From: Pirellulaceae bacterium
Lineage (GTDB): Bacteria; Planctomycetota; Planctomycetia; Pirellulales; Pirellulaceae
NCBI GenBank assembly: GCA_028289675.1
Contig: JANQOL010000353.1
Location: 1-47,181, forward strand
Direction: 5' to 3'
DNA: 47,181 bases
Shown here: positions 1-8,357 of the stretch, one piece after another
How positions within the stretch are numbered: the stretch's first letter is position 1
Layout: every line of letters begins with the position of its first letter
Notes under the pieces: model-generated
What the model was told of the DNA's origin: nothing
What the model saw: the letters and a program-made list of their open reading frames with translations, nothing else
The model's database searches: none
Made by a program: the position numbers and the translations under genes

Positions 1-1
1 A

Positions 2-844
2 GTCGCCGCAGACGCACACGGGTCCGGATTGATCTTGCGCCCACTCTGCCAACGCTTGCAGCTGGCGATCACGGATGGCAGCACGGTGGAGTGGCAACGG
101 AGAAAGAGTATGGAGTGCAACCACCTGAACCTGTCGTCCATCGCGGCCGGTCACTTCGGCGATGATTGCTGGCTGGTCAGCGTATTCAAAGTTCTCAAAC
201 TTTAAGTTGGTTCCCGGTATCCGGCTGAAGACCGCGATGCCCTCCCCTCCCCAACTCTCTTTACCCAACTGGATCGGATACAGTTTATTCAGCGACGCAA
301 GTTGCTCTAGCATGCCCGGTCGGATCTCAATCAGCACCAGTAAGTCGGGATCCACGTCGCGTATCACTTGGAGAATGCCGGCATGCGAACGATTAACGGA
401 CAGAAGATTCCAAGACAGCACTTGCAACGAGTTGGCCGTGGTTGGTTGATTGCCGGGCTGACGGGGCAGCAAATTCCAGGGTTGAACGACGAACAGCAGA
501 TAGGCCAATGCCAACGCTGTGCCCCAACCTCGCCAAACGCGTTTCATCCACCACAGGCAGGGGCACACGACGCCGGCAACGATCAGTGCGTGGATGCAAA
601 AGTGATTGGCCAACTCCAACACCGGATGCAGAGAAGAAAAGAGCACCGTCAACGCGTGTAGACAAACGCCCGTTCCTGCGGCGGCCACGAGAAAGCCTGT
701 CAACGACCTACATCGCGACCAAAAATCGCCGAGAACCGATCTGGGCTCAGGTTTGGGATCGGGTTCAGCCGAGCTGGGCACAGAGGGGACTTTGATTGGG
801 ATGGTTGGGATCAGGCGACTTGGAAAGCTTGCCTGGCCGGGCAT
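2..844 (-). CDS. Membrane-anchored endonuclease/exonuclease/phosphatase (EEP) family protein, 3' end outside window
   Basis: The minus strand is open from ATG 844 to the window edge (281 codons, C-terminus missing). After a Pro-rich cytoplasmic start, residues about 47-135 form three hydrophobic segments (for example FLVAAAGTGVCLHALTVLF). From about residue 142 the EEP fold begins: VLSWNLL carries the metal-binding Asn, PDLLVLIEI the metal-binding Glu, VVALHTLSPLP the conserved His, and VCVCGD at the edge is the start of the usual GD(F/S)N motif. YafD-like proteins have the same architecture of an N-terminal membrane part followed by an EEP domain and are predicted phosphodiesterases acting at or outside the membrane. 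The substrate cannot be told. The start is supported by a GGGA about seven bases upstream; the frame stays open further up, to a stop at about 956. Confidence 0.8.
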   Translation of the reverse strand, partial: MPGQASFPSRLIPTIPIKVPSVPSSAEPDPKPEPRSVLGDFWSRCRSLTGFLVAAAGTGVCLHALTVLFSSLHPVLELANHFCIHALIVAGVVCPCLWWMKRVWRGWGTALALAYLLFVVQPWNLLPRQPGNQPTTANSLQVLSWNLLSVNRSHAGILQVIRDVDPDLLVLIEIRPGMLEQLASLNKLYPIQLGKESWGGEGIAVFSRIPGTNLKFENFEYADQPAIIAEVTGRDGRQVQVVALHTLSPLPLHRAAIRDRQLQALAEWAQDQSGPVCVCGD

Positions 845-1000
845 ATTTCCCGTGCGCGTTCGCAGGTTTGCGGCCACTGTAGGTGAACAGGCTACACCAA
901 GAATGAAAATGTGCCAGCTGGTTTCATTGAAAGTGCAAGTGGATAAACTACGATCTCACTCAGATCAAAAAATCTAACGCAGCCTAATCGGGAGAGCCAA

Positions 1001-1711
1001 ATGAAATTCAAAGCCTGGAAAAACCGGACGACGCTTGTTGCCTTGACGATGTTGATGAGTGCGGCCCAAACCGGTTGGTCTCAAGAGGAATTCAAATCGA
1101 TCTTCAATGGCCAGGATCTGCAAGGCTGGAAAGGTAATCCAGACCTGTGGTCGGTGGAAGATGGTGCCATCACTGGCCGTACGACGGCCGAAGCACCCCT
1201 CAAGTTCAATACGTTCCTGATCTGGGATGGTGGCAAAGTTGCCGACTTTGAACTGGAACTCGACTACAAGATTTCCGGAGGAAGCGCCAACTCGGGCATC
1301 CAGTATCGTAGTCGAATTATTAAGGAAGCCGACTTCATCGTGGGCGGTTATCAAGCCGACATCGATGCGACGCTGAAATACGCTGGCATCAACTATGAAG
1401 AAAAGGGACGAGGGATTTTGGTCCAACGAGGTGAACGCGTCACCATTGATCAGGACGGCAACAAGCAGGCCGAACGTTTCGCCGAATCCAGCGAACTAGG
1501 CAAGCACATCAAGGAAGGGCAATGGAATCATTACCGTGTGGTCGCCAAAGGACCCAGGCTGCGTCACTACATCAATGACCAATTGATGTCTGAGGTGACT
1601 GACGAGCAGAAAGATAAGTCCGCCAGCGAGGGCGTACTAGCGCTGCAGATTCACCAAGGGCCGCCAATGGTGATTCAGTACAAGAATGTGAAAATCAAGG
1701 TCATCCAGTAG
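1001..1711 (+). CDS. Secreted DUF1080 protein (3-keto-disaccharide hydrolase-like)
   Basis: 236 residues. The N-terminus is a Sec signal peptide (charged start, hydrophobic core LVALTMLMSAA, likely cleavage before QEEF). FKSIFNGQDLQGWKG is the family hallmark (LFNGKDLxGW), and the C-terminal GVLALQIHQGPPMVIQYKNV is the matching last part of the concanavalin-like jelly roll. The family is hugely expanded in planctomycetes. Some members hydrolyse 3-keto-glycosides, others are of unknown specificity. The protein probably acts in the periplasm on oxidised sugars or binds polysaccharide. A GGGAG stands about eight bases before the ATG. The gene appears monocistronic, with a minus-strand gene on each side. 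Confidence 0.9.
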   Translation: MKFKAWKNRTTLVALTMLMSAAQTGWSQEEFKSIFNGQDLQGWKGNPDLWSVEDGAITGRTTAEAPLKFNTFLIWDGGKVADFELELDYKISGGSANSGIQYRSRIIKEADFIVGGYQADIDATLKYAGINYEEKGRGILVQRGERVTIDQDGNKQAERFAESSELGKHIKEGQWNHYRVVAKGPRLRHYINDQLMSEVTDEQKDKSASEGVLALQIHQGPPMVIQYKNVKIKVIQ

Positions 1712-1857
1712 CCGGTGATTGGCCGGCTTGAGATCGCATGCTTCGAGACAATCAACCATGGTCTGGAGCGTGCCGGTAGTGCTATCAATAGATCAGCGCG
1801 CACAGGTCTCGAAGACCATTTTATCCGAGCAGGTAAGTGTTCTTGCGGGGGGTCTGT

Positions 1858-2079
1858 TTAGGCAGCGTCTGGGTGATGCTGCTTCCAATGCCGGATGGCC
1901 GGTTTGATTTCTCGCATGGCAACCCAGTGTCCGTGAGTCTTGCTGGTGCTGGACAGCAGCGTTTCTGGCTTGACTTCGCCATGCTCAATCTTTGCGAGCA
2001 ATTCCCGCTCACAGACGGGACCGACACGTTTTTGGCGGTGAAAGAAACCGTTCTTCATGTAGAACCAATCAGCTGACAT
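1858..2079 (-). CDS. Small GYF_2 (DUF4339) domain protein
   Basis: 73 residues, essentially one GYF_2 domain: ADWFYMKNGFFHRQKRVGPV gives the aromatic start and the G-P motif. It is followed by ELLAKIEHGEVKPETLL and the closing HWVAMREI, matching the order W-Y-x(n)-G-P-x(n)-L-x(n)-G-x-(V/I)-x-P-x-T/S-x-(V/L)-x(n)-W. Such domains usually sit at the end of larger membrane proteins and are thought to bind proline-rich peptides. A free-standing copy may be an adaptor. GGGGAGAG lies seven bases before the ATG, which supports this start. There is no signal peptide or membrane segment. Confidence 0.75.
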   Translation of the reverse strand: MSADWFYMKNGFFHRQKRVGPVCERELLAKIEHGEVKPETLLSSTSKTHGHWVAMREIKPAIRHWKQHHPDAA

Positions 2080-2769
2080 TTTTGCTCTCCCCAGAGTAAA
2101 TGAAGGCAGGTGATCAGGTGGGAAGGGAGTTCAACCCAACTGCGAATGCGGCGTGCAATACGTAACGTGTTAAGATTTTGTTGTCCTCTTTTGGAGATGC
2201 GGAATCAAGTAGGATTCGTCGTTTTTTCGAAGAACCCCCACACTGAGCAATGAACAGTTTTCCTGGCCATTAAGGTCGCTTTAGGGCGCCCAGTCCCTCG
2301 TTGCGCTGTGTTTCGCTTAGTCTACCAACGTTCAAGCCGACCCAGCCGACCGTAAGCCACTGCCTGCGCATGTGCCATCCTTCACAAGGTTTTCGGAGCC
2401 GCGGCGCCGAAAATGCTTCAGAATCCAGCACGAGGCGCATTTCGCCTGTGGGCAGGTGGTCACGCACTTCTAAGGAGCTCCGCCAATACGCTGCAAGTGA
2501 TCTCTGAGAGGAATTGTGCGGGCTGCGCGAACTTATCGCGCTCTACTTTGGCACGATCGAAGATTTGGCTGCCAGAACTGACGTGCTAGCCCGGTCAAGA
2601 AACCTTGGAAGTCCTTATTTTCGCTTCGTGAAGAATGGAAAAAGCCGAGCTAAGTGTTGTCTCCAAACTCGGCCAAATCGAGCGTTTCAAGTTCTACCGA
2701 GAAGGCTGAACTAGGCGATTGATCGATGCAGGACGACGAAGGCAGGGCTCAACTCAAACGAGCCGATGG
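2080..2769. other. Long stretch without a convincing gene
   Basis: About 690 bases between the GYF_2 gene (leftward) and the end of the AIM24-like gene (also leftward). Frames of 60-75 codons occur on both strands (for example 2514-2714 plus), but none has a good ribosome site, a domain or planctomycete-like composition. A short GCCGAG/CTCGGC stem (about 2644-2673) is present. I could not match it to RNase P, tmRNA or SRP RNA. It may be promoter plus decayed sequence. Confidence 0.4.
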
Positions 2770-2789
2770 CAGCCCGAGCAGTCGGGCTG
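2770..2789 (-). terminator. Hairpin just after the AIM24-like stop codon
   Basis: Perfect 8-bp GC-rich stem (2770-2777 with 2782-2789, CAGCCCGA arms) and a 4-base loop. It begins four bases beyond the stop codon of the minus-strand gene ending at 2793. No T-run follows on the minus strand, so it may stabilise the mRNA end or act with another factor. Confidence 0.5.
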
Positions 2790-2792
2790 AAG

Positions 2793-3746
2793 TCAGTCGT
2801 TGTCGCCCATCAACATACCGCCAAGCCCGCCAAAGGTGTCCAGCACTGAGCCCTGCTCTTTGGAACTGGATGCACCGGCAGAGAATCTTCTGGCCAACCG
2901 CGCAAAGGGCAAGCTTTGTAGCCAGATGGGGCCGGGACCGGTCAGGGTAGCAAACACCAAGCCCTCGCCACCAAACATGGCGCTCTTAATGCTGTTATTG
3001 AACTGGATGTCATAATTGACGGTAGGCCCCAAGGCCACGATGCAGCCGGTGTCAACACGTAGCGTCTCGCCGGGTTGCAATTCGCGGTGCATCATGGTGC
3101 CACAAGCGTGGATTAGCGCGATGCCGTCGCCACGGAGCTTCTGCATGATGAAGCCTTCGCCGCCTAGCAGACCCACGCCAATCTTCTTTTGAAAGGCGAT
3201 TGAGATCTCAATGCCTTTGGCTCCACACAGGAACGAATCTCGTTGGGCGACAATTTCACCACCCAGTTTGTCCAGGTGTAGAGCTTCGATGCGGCCGGGA
3301 TAGGGGGCGCCAAAAGCGACCGTTTGACGATCCTGAGCGATGTTGGAAAACACGGTCATGAATAGCGACTCGCCGGTCAGCACCCGCTTGCCGGCGGACA
3401 TCATCTTGTTCCAAAAATTGTCGCCTTTCTTACTGGGGTCACCAAACACGGTTTCCATATTGATGCCGGCGGACATGTACATCATCGCTCCCGCTTCAGC
3501 GATGACGGCCTCCCGTGGATCGAGGATGATCTCAGCGTACTGCATGTCGTCGCCGAAAATCTGATAGTCAATTTCATCCGCGATGCGGGTCGACGAGGAA
3601 ACATCCATGAGCATGGGTGGTTCCGTATCGGCTTCGGATTTGGCCACGAAGACGTCGCCGCATTTTTGGCAGCGTACTTGTTTACCCATGTGGGCGGCCG
3701 GAATGCGGTACTGGGCATTGCAGTAAGGACAAGCGATGGTTTCCAT
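2793..3746 (-). CDS. AIM24/TIGR00266-family protein with N-terminal zinc ribbon
   Basis: 317 residues. Residues 1-36 form a zinc ribbon (C6-P-Y-C9 and C26-Q-K-C29) of the MJ0042 type. The rest is the AIM24/TIGR00266 beta-rich fold, recognisable from EAGAMMYMSAGINMET, the GGEGFIMQKLRGDGIALIHA region and the closing GLVFATLTGPGPIWLQSLPF. Bacterial members are of unknown biochemical role; the yeast namesake is mitochondrial. A Gly/Ser-rich tail (GGLGGMLMG) follows. The AAGGA ribosome site lies inside the last codons of the MATE gene three bases upstream, so the two are co-transcribed and probably coupled. Confidence 0.85.
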   Translation of the reverse strand: METIACPYCNAQYRIPAAHMGKQVRCQKCGDVFVAKSEADTEPPMLMDVSSSTRIADEIDYQIFGDDMQYAEIILDPREAVIAEAGAMMYMSAGINMETVFGDPSKKGDNFWNKMMSAGKRVLTGESLFMTVFSNIAQDRQTVAFGAPYPGRIEALHLDKLGGEIVAQRDSFLCGAKGIEISIAFQKKIGVGLLGGEGFIMQKLRGDGIALIHACGTMMHRELQPGETLRVDTGCIVALGPTVNYDIQFNNSIKSAMFGGEGLVFATLTGPGPIWLQSLPFARLARRFSAGASSSKEQGSVLDTFGGLGGMLMGDND

Positions 3747-3749
3747 GAT

Positions 3750-5195
3750 CTATTCCTTCATTCCGTCCGGTGGTGGAGTGGATTCAATGACGCGCTTCGA
3801 TTCCCAGCTGCCGCTAAAGTAGCGTGCCGCGAACACCAGGCCCATGGTGGCTACCCATCCCGCGATGACGTACCACCATAGCAATAGGCTAGGGCCGAAA
3901 TAAGCTTGGCAGCGAATTCCGGCGAATATGGCGCTGAAAGCAACCAGAATGGTGGCGATTAGTACAAACCAGGTGTCGCCAGCTCCTTTGATGGCCCCGA
4001 CGTAGACGACTTGGAATCCGTCCAGGACGCAGTACAAGGCGATGATTTGCAGCAGGGGCACCAAGATCGGCCGCATTTCGGCAAACCTTTCCGGTGGTGT
4101 GCCGATGGCGTATACGCCCAGCATCCAATCGGGAAACAGTCCCAACAGCAGCGCAAAACCGCTGGTGTAGAGCACCGTGATCACGATGGCGCAGCTGACG
4201 GATCGACGAGCCAAATCGACTCGGCCCTCAGTCAGCCGTTGACCCACCAGCACGCCCACCCCGACTCCGAGTCCCATCAGCGGGACGAACGCCAGTACGT
4301 TGAGACCCAAAGCCAGTGTCGTGGCCGCCATTTCAATCTCGCCGAGACGCCCGACTTGCAGCATGATGACCGAGAAACAACCAGCCTCGGCCAGTTGTTG
4401 CAGTCCTGCCGGCGCTCCGTAGATGGCAATGCGCTTCAGCAAACTCCACCGAAGTGGATAGCGCTTACCAATCCCGTAGATTGCGGCGGAGCTCCTGTCT
4501 TTGGAGATCAACCAATGGGCTAGTGGTATCTTCAGCCAGAACGAGCTGGCAGTGGCGACCGCCGCTCCATAGATGCCGCAGGCAGGTATCGGTCCCCAGC
4601 CGAAGATCAGCACAGCATCCAAGATCAGATTGACGACGCTGGCTGTGCCATCCATCAGCAGCACGGTTCGAGTGCGTCCCTGGCCGGTCAGGACGCCGCT
4701 TTGCACGCTGTAGAACAAAACACCTATGCCGCCCAGCAATAGAATTCGAAGGTAGCCCGATTCGAGCTGCACCAGTTCGCGCGAGTGCCCCGCCCACTCA
4801 AAGAAACTCCATGCCTGCCAGATACCCAGCAACAGTACTGGCACAAACAGCCAAGCCATCATCAGGCCATGTTGGTACACTTGGCCAACTTGCCGCGGCT
4901 GTCCTGCGCCGCGGTACTGCGACACAAACGTACTGACGTACCCCAGCATGCCCATCGGTAGGCAGAGCAAACTCCAGTACAGCGTGCCCGCGCCCATAGC
5001 GGCAGCCGCCGAGGATTCGGCTTGCCAGTACAGCAACGTGCGGTCGGTAAAGAGCGTGACGGAGAACAATCCAGACGAGATCATCAACGGCAGCGCAACT
5101 TGGATCAGTGGCCCTGGACCCCATGGAGAACGCCACCACGAGGCGATCGATGATTCAGTGGTCCGTTCCATGTCCGTTGAAGCTTGCAATGTCAT
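3750..5195 (-). CDS. MATE family efflux transporter
   Basis: 481 residues with about twelve hydrophobic segments in two homologous halves, as in MatE proteins. Characteristic stretches are PLMISSGLFSVTLFTDRTLL near the start and GAPAGLQQLAEAG at the start of the second half. MATE proteins export cationic drugs and metabolites in exchange for Na+ or H+; the substrate here is unknown. The ATG at 5195 has GGA nine bases upstream; an in-frame ATG eight codons on (MERTTESS) is an alternative. It is first in a two-gene operon with the AIM24-like protein. Confidence 0.9.
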   Translation of the reverse strand: MTLQASTDMERTTESSIASWWRSPWGPGPLIQVALPLMISSGLFSVTLFTDRTLLYWQAESSAAAAMGAGTLYWSLLCLPMGMLGYVSTFVSQYRGAGQPRQVGQVYQHGLMMAWLFVPVLLLGIWQAWSFFEWAGHSRELVQLESGYLRILLLGGIGVLFYSVQSGVLTGQGRTRTVLLMDGTASVVNLILDAVLIFGWGPIPACGIYGAAVATASSFWLKIPLAHWLISKDRSSAAIYGIGKRYPLRWSLLKRIAIYGAPAGLQQLAEAGCFSVIMLQVGRLGEIEMAATTLALGLNVLAFVPLMGLGVGVGVLVGQRLTEGRVDLARRSVSCAIVITVLYTSGFALLLGLFPDWMLGVYAIGTPPERFAEMRPILVPLLQIIALYCVLDGFQVVYVGAIKGAGDTWFVLIATILVAFSAIFAGIRCQAYFGPSLLLWWYVIAGWVATMGLVFAARYFSGSWESKRVIESTPPPDGMKE

Positions 5196-5417
5196 CTCGA
5201 AGTCCAGCAGGAAGAAGGGTTGCTGGCCAGAGACCAGTGGATGGCCGACATAGTGTGCTCAAGACGTTGAGCTCGGCCAAGCGTAACCACGAGACGAGAA
5301 TCAAACAGCCCAGCAACACAGGTTTTACGGTTCGCGTCTGCTCAGAATTGGCAGGCTGCCGGAGCGGAGAGTCCGTGGCCTGACTGCCAGAGCAACGCCG
5401 GAACGAAAAGGTTCACG

Positions 5418-5444
5418 GGCAAACTGAATTTGGTTCAGTTTGCC
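5418..5444 (-). terminator. Strong hairpin downstream of the globin gene
   Basis: Perfect 11-bp stem (5418-5428 with 5434-5444, GGCAAACTGAA arms) and a 5-base loop, 35 bases beyond the globin stop codon. On the minus strand it is followed by CCTTTTCG, a weak T-tract. It probably ends the hemW-globin transcript. Confidence 0.6.
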
Positions 5445-5479
5445 GGAGACGCCCGGCGCAAGACAGCGTTGCACGGCCG

Positions 5480-5881
5480 CTACTGCTGTCCATCGCGATC
5501 CTGTCGATTGATCAAGAAGGTCGCCATGTTCGCGAAGAACCCATCCAACACCTGAGCCGCATCGGTATCGATGTTGGCGGAATCGACGGCGCGCCGCATG
5601 AGGGTCAACCAGCGGTCGCGCGCGGCCGAGTCGATAGCGAACGGTGCGTGTCGCATTCGTAATCGCGGGTGACCACGCTGCTCGATATAACGTGGCGGGC
5701 CGCCAAAGCGATAAATCAGAAACTCGCGCAGCCGAGTTTCCGCGCCAACCATATCGTCTGCTGGATACATCGGCCCGAGCAGGTCGTCACGAGCCACTTC
5801 CGCGTAAAACGCCGCACAAATGTCGGCAAAGCCAGCTTCACCAATGCGGGCAAAAACCTCATGTTCTTCAATGGCGGCCAT
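5480..5881 (-). CDS. glbO: Group II truncated haemoglobin (trHbO-like)
   Basis: 133 residues, the usual size of a 2-on-2 globin. FYAEVARDDLLGPMYP carries the B10 and CD1 tyrosines (Y26, Y39). RGHPRLRMRHAPF is nearly the actinobacterial GlbO signature, with proximal F8 His at 78, and DRWL has the group II G8 Trp at 91. Such globins bind O2 and NO and are linked to NO or peroxide detoxification and O2 handling. GAGGA stands seven bases before the ATG. The gene starts 33 bases after hemW on the same strand, and a strong hairpin follows. Confidence 0.9.
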   Translation of the reverse strand: MAAIEEHEVFARIGEAGFADICAAFYAEVARDDLLGPMYPADDMVGAETRLREFLIYRFGGPPRYIEQRGHPRLRMRHAPFAIDSAARDRWLTLMRRAVDSANIDTDAAQVLDGFFANMATFLINRQDRDGQQ

Positions 5882-5914
5882 CTTGGTTCCTCAGTTTCCA
5901 ACGATCTAGTTTCA

Positions 5915-7069
5915 CTATGTGTCTCCCAACAATTCCGGCCACAGACTATCACTGACCAGTAGCCCTTGGCGAGACAGCCGAAGCGTGTTCTGGGCGTCTA
6001 AGGTCAGTAGTCCCATGTCCAGGTATTGTTGCAAGTAGGGTTCAAACAGCGGGCGGACCGAACTTCCGTAAACGTCGTTCAATTCTGTCAGGCTGAGACC
6101 GGCTAAACGCCGCAACCCAAATACCAGACGCTCCCGCACATACTGCTCCAGTCCAATTTCGTCTCGTTCGGCAACCGCACAGCGCCCCTCCAGTTGCCGC
6201 CGAATGTAGGTCGTGGGACTCCGATGATTGACCTGCCGCAGATAAGTGTGGTCCCGATCGCTTGGCAGGAAGCTGGCCGCGCCGGGTCCGAATCCCCACC
6301 AGGTGTGACCTAGCCAATAAGCTTCATTGTGCCGGCAGCGATATCCGGTCCGTGCAAAGTTGGACACCTCGTAGTGCTCCCAACCTGTCTGCGACAATGT
6401 CTTCAAAGTGTGTTCGTACATGGCCAACTGGACATCCTCGTCCAGCTCTTCGATTTCCTTGCGCAAGCGACGACCGTAAAACGCGGAACCACGTTCGATC
6501 GTCAGGCCGTAGGTCGAAAGATGCCGTAGTGGAAACTGAAGCGCAACTTCTATATCACGCTGCCAATCGCTCAGGCTTTCGTTGGGAGCGGCAAAGATGA
6601 GATCCAGCGAAACATTGTCAAACACTTGGCAACAAAGATTGATAGAGTCGCGAAGCTGCCGTCCGTGGTGATCGCGTTCCAAGACAGCCAACTTAGCATC
6701 GTTGAACGATTGTCCTCCCAAGCTGATGCGATTGACGCCATATTGTGACAGCAGCCCCAGGCGTTGCGCATCGCAATCCATCGGATTGACCTCGCAACTG
6801 AACTCCGCGGAAGCTGTGGGTGCGAACCACTCTGTCACCAGCGTTAGCAGTTGGCGCAGGTCGACGGGTGAAAGATGACTCGGTGTGCCGCCACCCAAGA
6901 AAATCGTGTCGACGTTTGCGGGTTGAACCAGCGTGGTGGCCAACTCGTGCTGAAGCGCTTGAAGGTAACCAGCCACGAGATCGTCACGTCCGGCAACCAA
7001 CGCAAAATTGCAGTAGCCACAGCGCCTGCCGCAGAAGGGCACATGAATGTAGACGCTGCGTGGAGTCAT
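5915..7069 (-). CDS. hemW: Radical SAM haem chaperone HemW
   Basis: 384 residues from ATG 7069 (an upstream in-frame TTG at 7093 is less likely). VYIHVPFCGRRCGYCNF holds the radical-SAM CxxxCxxC (C13, C17, C20). HemW-type features follow: FLGGGTPSHL, EVNPMDCDAQRL, NRISLGGQSFND and the C-terminal winged region. HemW binds haem and inserts it into respiratory enzymes; it is often misnamed coproporphyrinogen III oxidase but lacks the extra N-terminal part of HemN. It is co-transcribed with the globin and divergent from purM, with about 175 bases of shared promoter region. Confidence 0.9.
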   Translation of the reverse strand: MTPRSVYIHVPFCGRRCGYCNFALVAGRDDLVAGYLQALQHELATTLVQPANVDTIFLGGGTPSHLSPVDLRQLLTLVTEWFAPTASAEFSCEVNPMDCDAQRLGLLSQYGVNRISLGGQSFNDAKLAVLERDHHGRQLRDSINLCCQVFDNVSLDLIFAAPNESLSDWQRDIEVALQFPLRHLSTYGLTIERGSAFYGRRLRKEIEELDEDVQLAMYEHTLKTLSQTGWEHYEVSNFARTGYRCRHNEAYWLGHTWWGFGPGAASFLPSDRDHTYLRQVNHRSPTTYIRRQLEGRCAVAERDEIGLEQYVRERLVFGLRRLAGLSLTELNDVYGSSVRPLFEPYLQQYLDMGLLTLDAQNTLRLSRQGLLVSDSLWPELLGDT

Positions 7070-7243
7070 GGAGCCGAAGTTCGAGGCCAACAAGCAAATT
7101 GAAGTGCAGCCAGCTCCGCACAGGAGTGGGCAGGTGCCAGCTCAGCGGTCATAATTGGAGCCGCTCCAATCCAGTGATTCCTAATCCAGCCCACTCGATC
7201 CGGGCCGATTCCAAGCCCGATAGGTACTGAAGAAGTCTAGTTG

Positions 7244-8308
7244 ATGAGTCCAATTACTTACAAGGATAGCGGCGTCGACTTGGAAGTTTATGAGCAGGCC
7301 ATGCAGCGTCTGCCGAGGTTGATGCACCGGACATTTAGCCCGCGCGTCGTACGCAACGACGGAGGTTTCGCTGGGCTATTCCAATTGGATTTCAACTGTG
7401 CCTTGTTCTCGCGCAAATACGAACAACCCATCTTGGTATCTGGTACCGATGGCGTGGGGACCAAATTGAAAGTCGCTCAGCTGATGAATCGGCACGACAC
7501 GGTGGGCATCGATCTGGTCGGCATGTGTGTCAATGACGTATTGTGCTGCGGCGCGGAGCCACTGTTCTTTTTGGACTATGTGGCCATGAGCCGCGACAAT
7601 CCTCCGCTGCTCGAGCAGATCGTCGAGGGCATTAGCCAGGGGTGCGTCCAGGCGGATTGCTCGTTGCTGGCCGGCGAAACGGCGATTATGCCCGATCTGT
7701 ATCAGTCGGATGACTACGATGTGGCCGGCTTCTGCGTGGGCGTGGTCGAGAAAAAGAACTTGATTTCGGGCGCGCAAATTTCCGCGGGCGATACCGTCAT
7801 CGGCGTTCAGTCGTCCGGGTTTCACTCGAATGGCTATAGCTTGATTCGCAAAGTAGTATTCGACCAGGCTGGGTTGCAAGCCGACCAGAACATCGATCAA
7901 CTCGGCGAAACTGTGGGTGAGGCGCTATTGCGTCCCACGACCATCTACACGCGGCTAACGCGGCAAGTTTTAGAGCACTACAAGATCAAGAGTGTGGTAC
8001 ACGGCATTGCGCACATTACCGGCGGAGGCCTCTTGGAAAACACCCAAAGAATCCTGCCGACCGACGTAGATCTGCTGTTGGAACGCGGCTCTTGGGAAGT
8101 TCCAGCGGTGTTTCCCTGGGTACAGAGTTTAGGAGACATCGATCCGACGGAAATGGACCGCGTCTTCAACATGGGGTTGGGCCTGGTGCTTATTGTCAGT
8201 CCATTCTACGCCAAGACTGTTATGGATATTGCTGCCTCGCTCGGCCTCAAATCCTGGACGATTGGCCAGGCAGTTGCCGGAGAAGGTTGCAGCCGCTGGA
8301 AAGAATAA
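7244..8308 (+). CDS. purM: Phosphoribosylformylglycinamidine cyclo-ligase
   Basis: 354 residues, the normal length (E. coli about 345). [11 protein letters not shown] is the family start, [14 protein letters not shown] (about residues 65-78) the ATP-binding signature, and [16 protein letters not shown] and [14 protein letters not shown] the conserved second half. It catalyses the ATP-dependent closure of FGAM to AIR, step five of purine synthesis, in the cytoplasm. I chose ATG 7244 over the TTG directly before it. No other pur gene is nearby. The sulfatase gene follows after 49 bases. Confidence 0.95.
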   Translation: MSPITYKDSGVDLEVYEQAMQRLPRLMHRTFSPRVVRNDGGFAGLFQLDFNCALFSRKYEQPILVSGTDGVGTKLKVAQLMNRHDTVGIDLVGMCVNDVLCCGAEPLFFLDYVAMSRDNPPLLEQIVEGISQGCVQADCSLLAGETAIMPDLYQSDDYDVAGFCVGVVEKKNLISGAQISAGDTVIGVQSSGFHSNGYSLIRKVVFDQAGLQADQNIDQLGETVGEALLRPTTIYTRLTRQVLEHYKIKSVVHGIAHITGGGLLENTQRILPTDVDLLLERGSWEVPAVFPWVQSLGDIDPTEMDRVFNMGLGLVLIVSPFYAKTVMDIAASLGLKSWTIGQAVAGEGCSRWKE

Positions 8309-8357
8309 GCCGGTCCAACGACTAGCGCCGACTCGATTGCACCAAGGAGTTCCACTG

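Noticed and set aside
2080-2769. Structured RNA gene (RNase P, tmRNA or SRP RNA) in the long empty stretch
   Set aside because: None of the conserved sequence blocks of these RNAs could be found on either strand.
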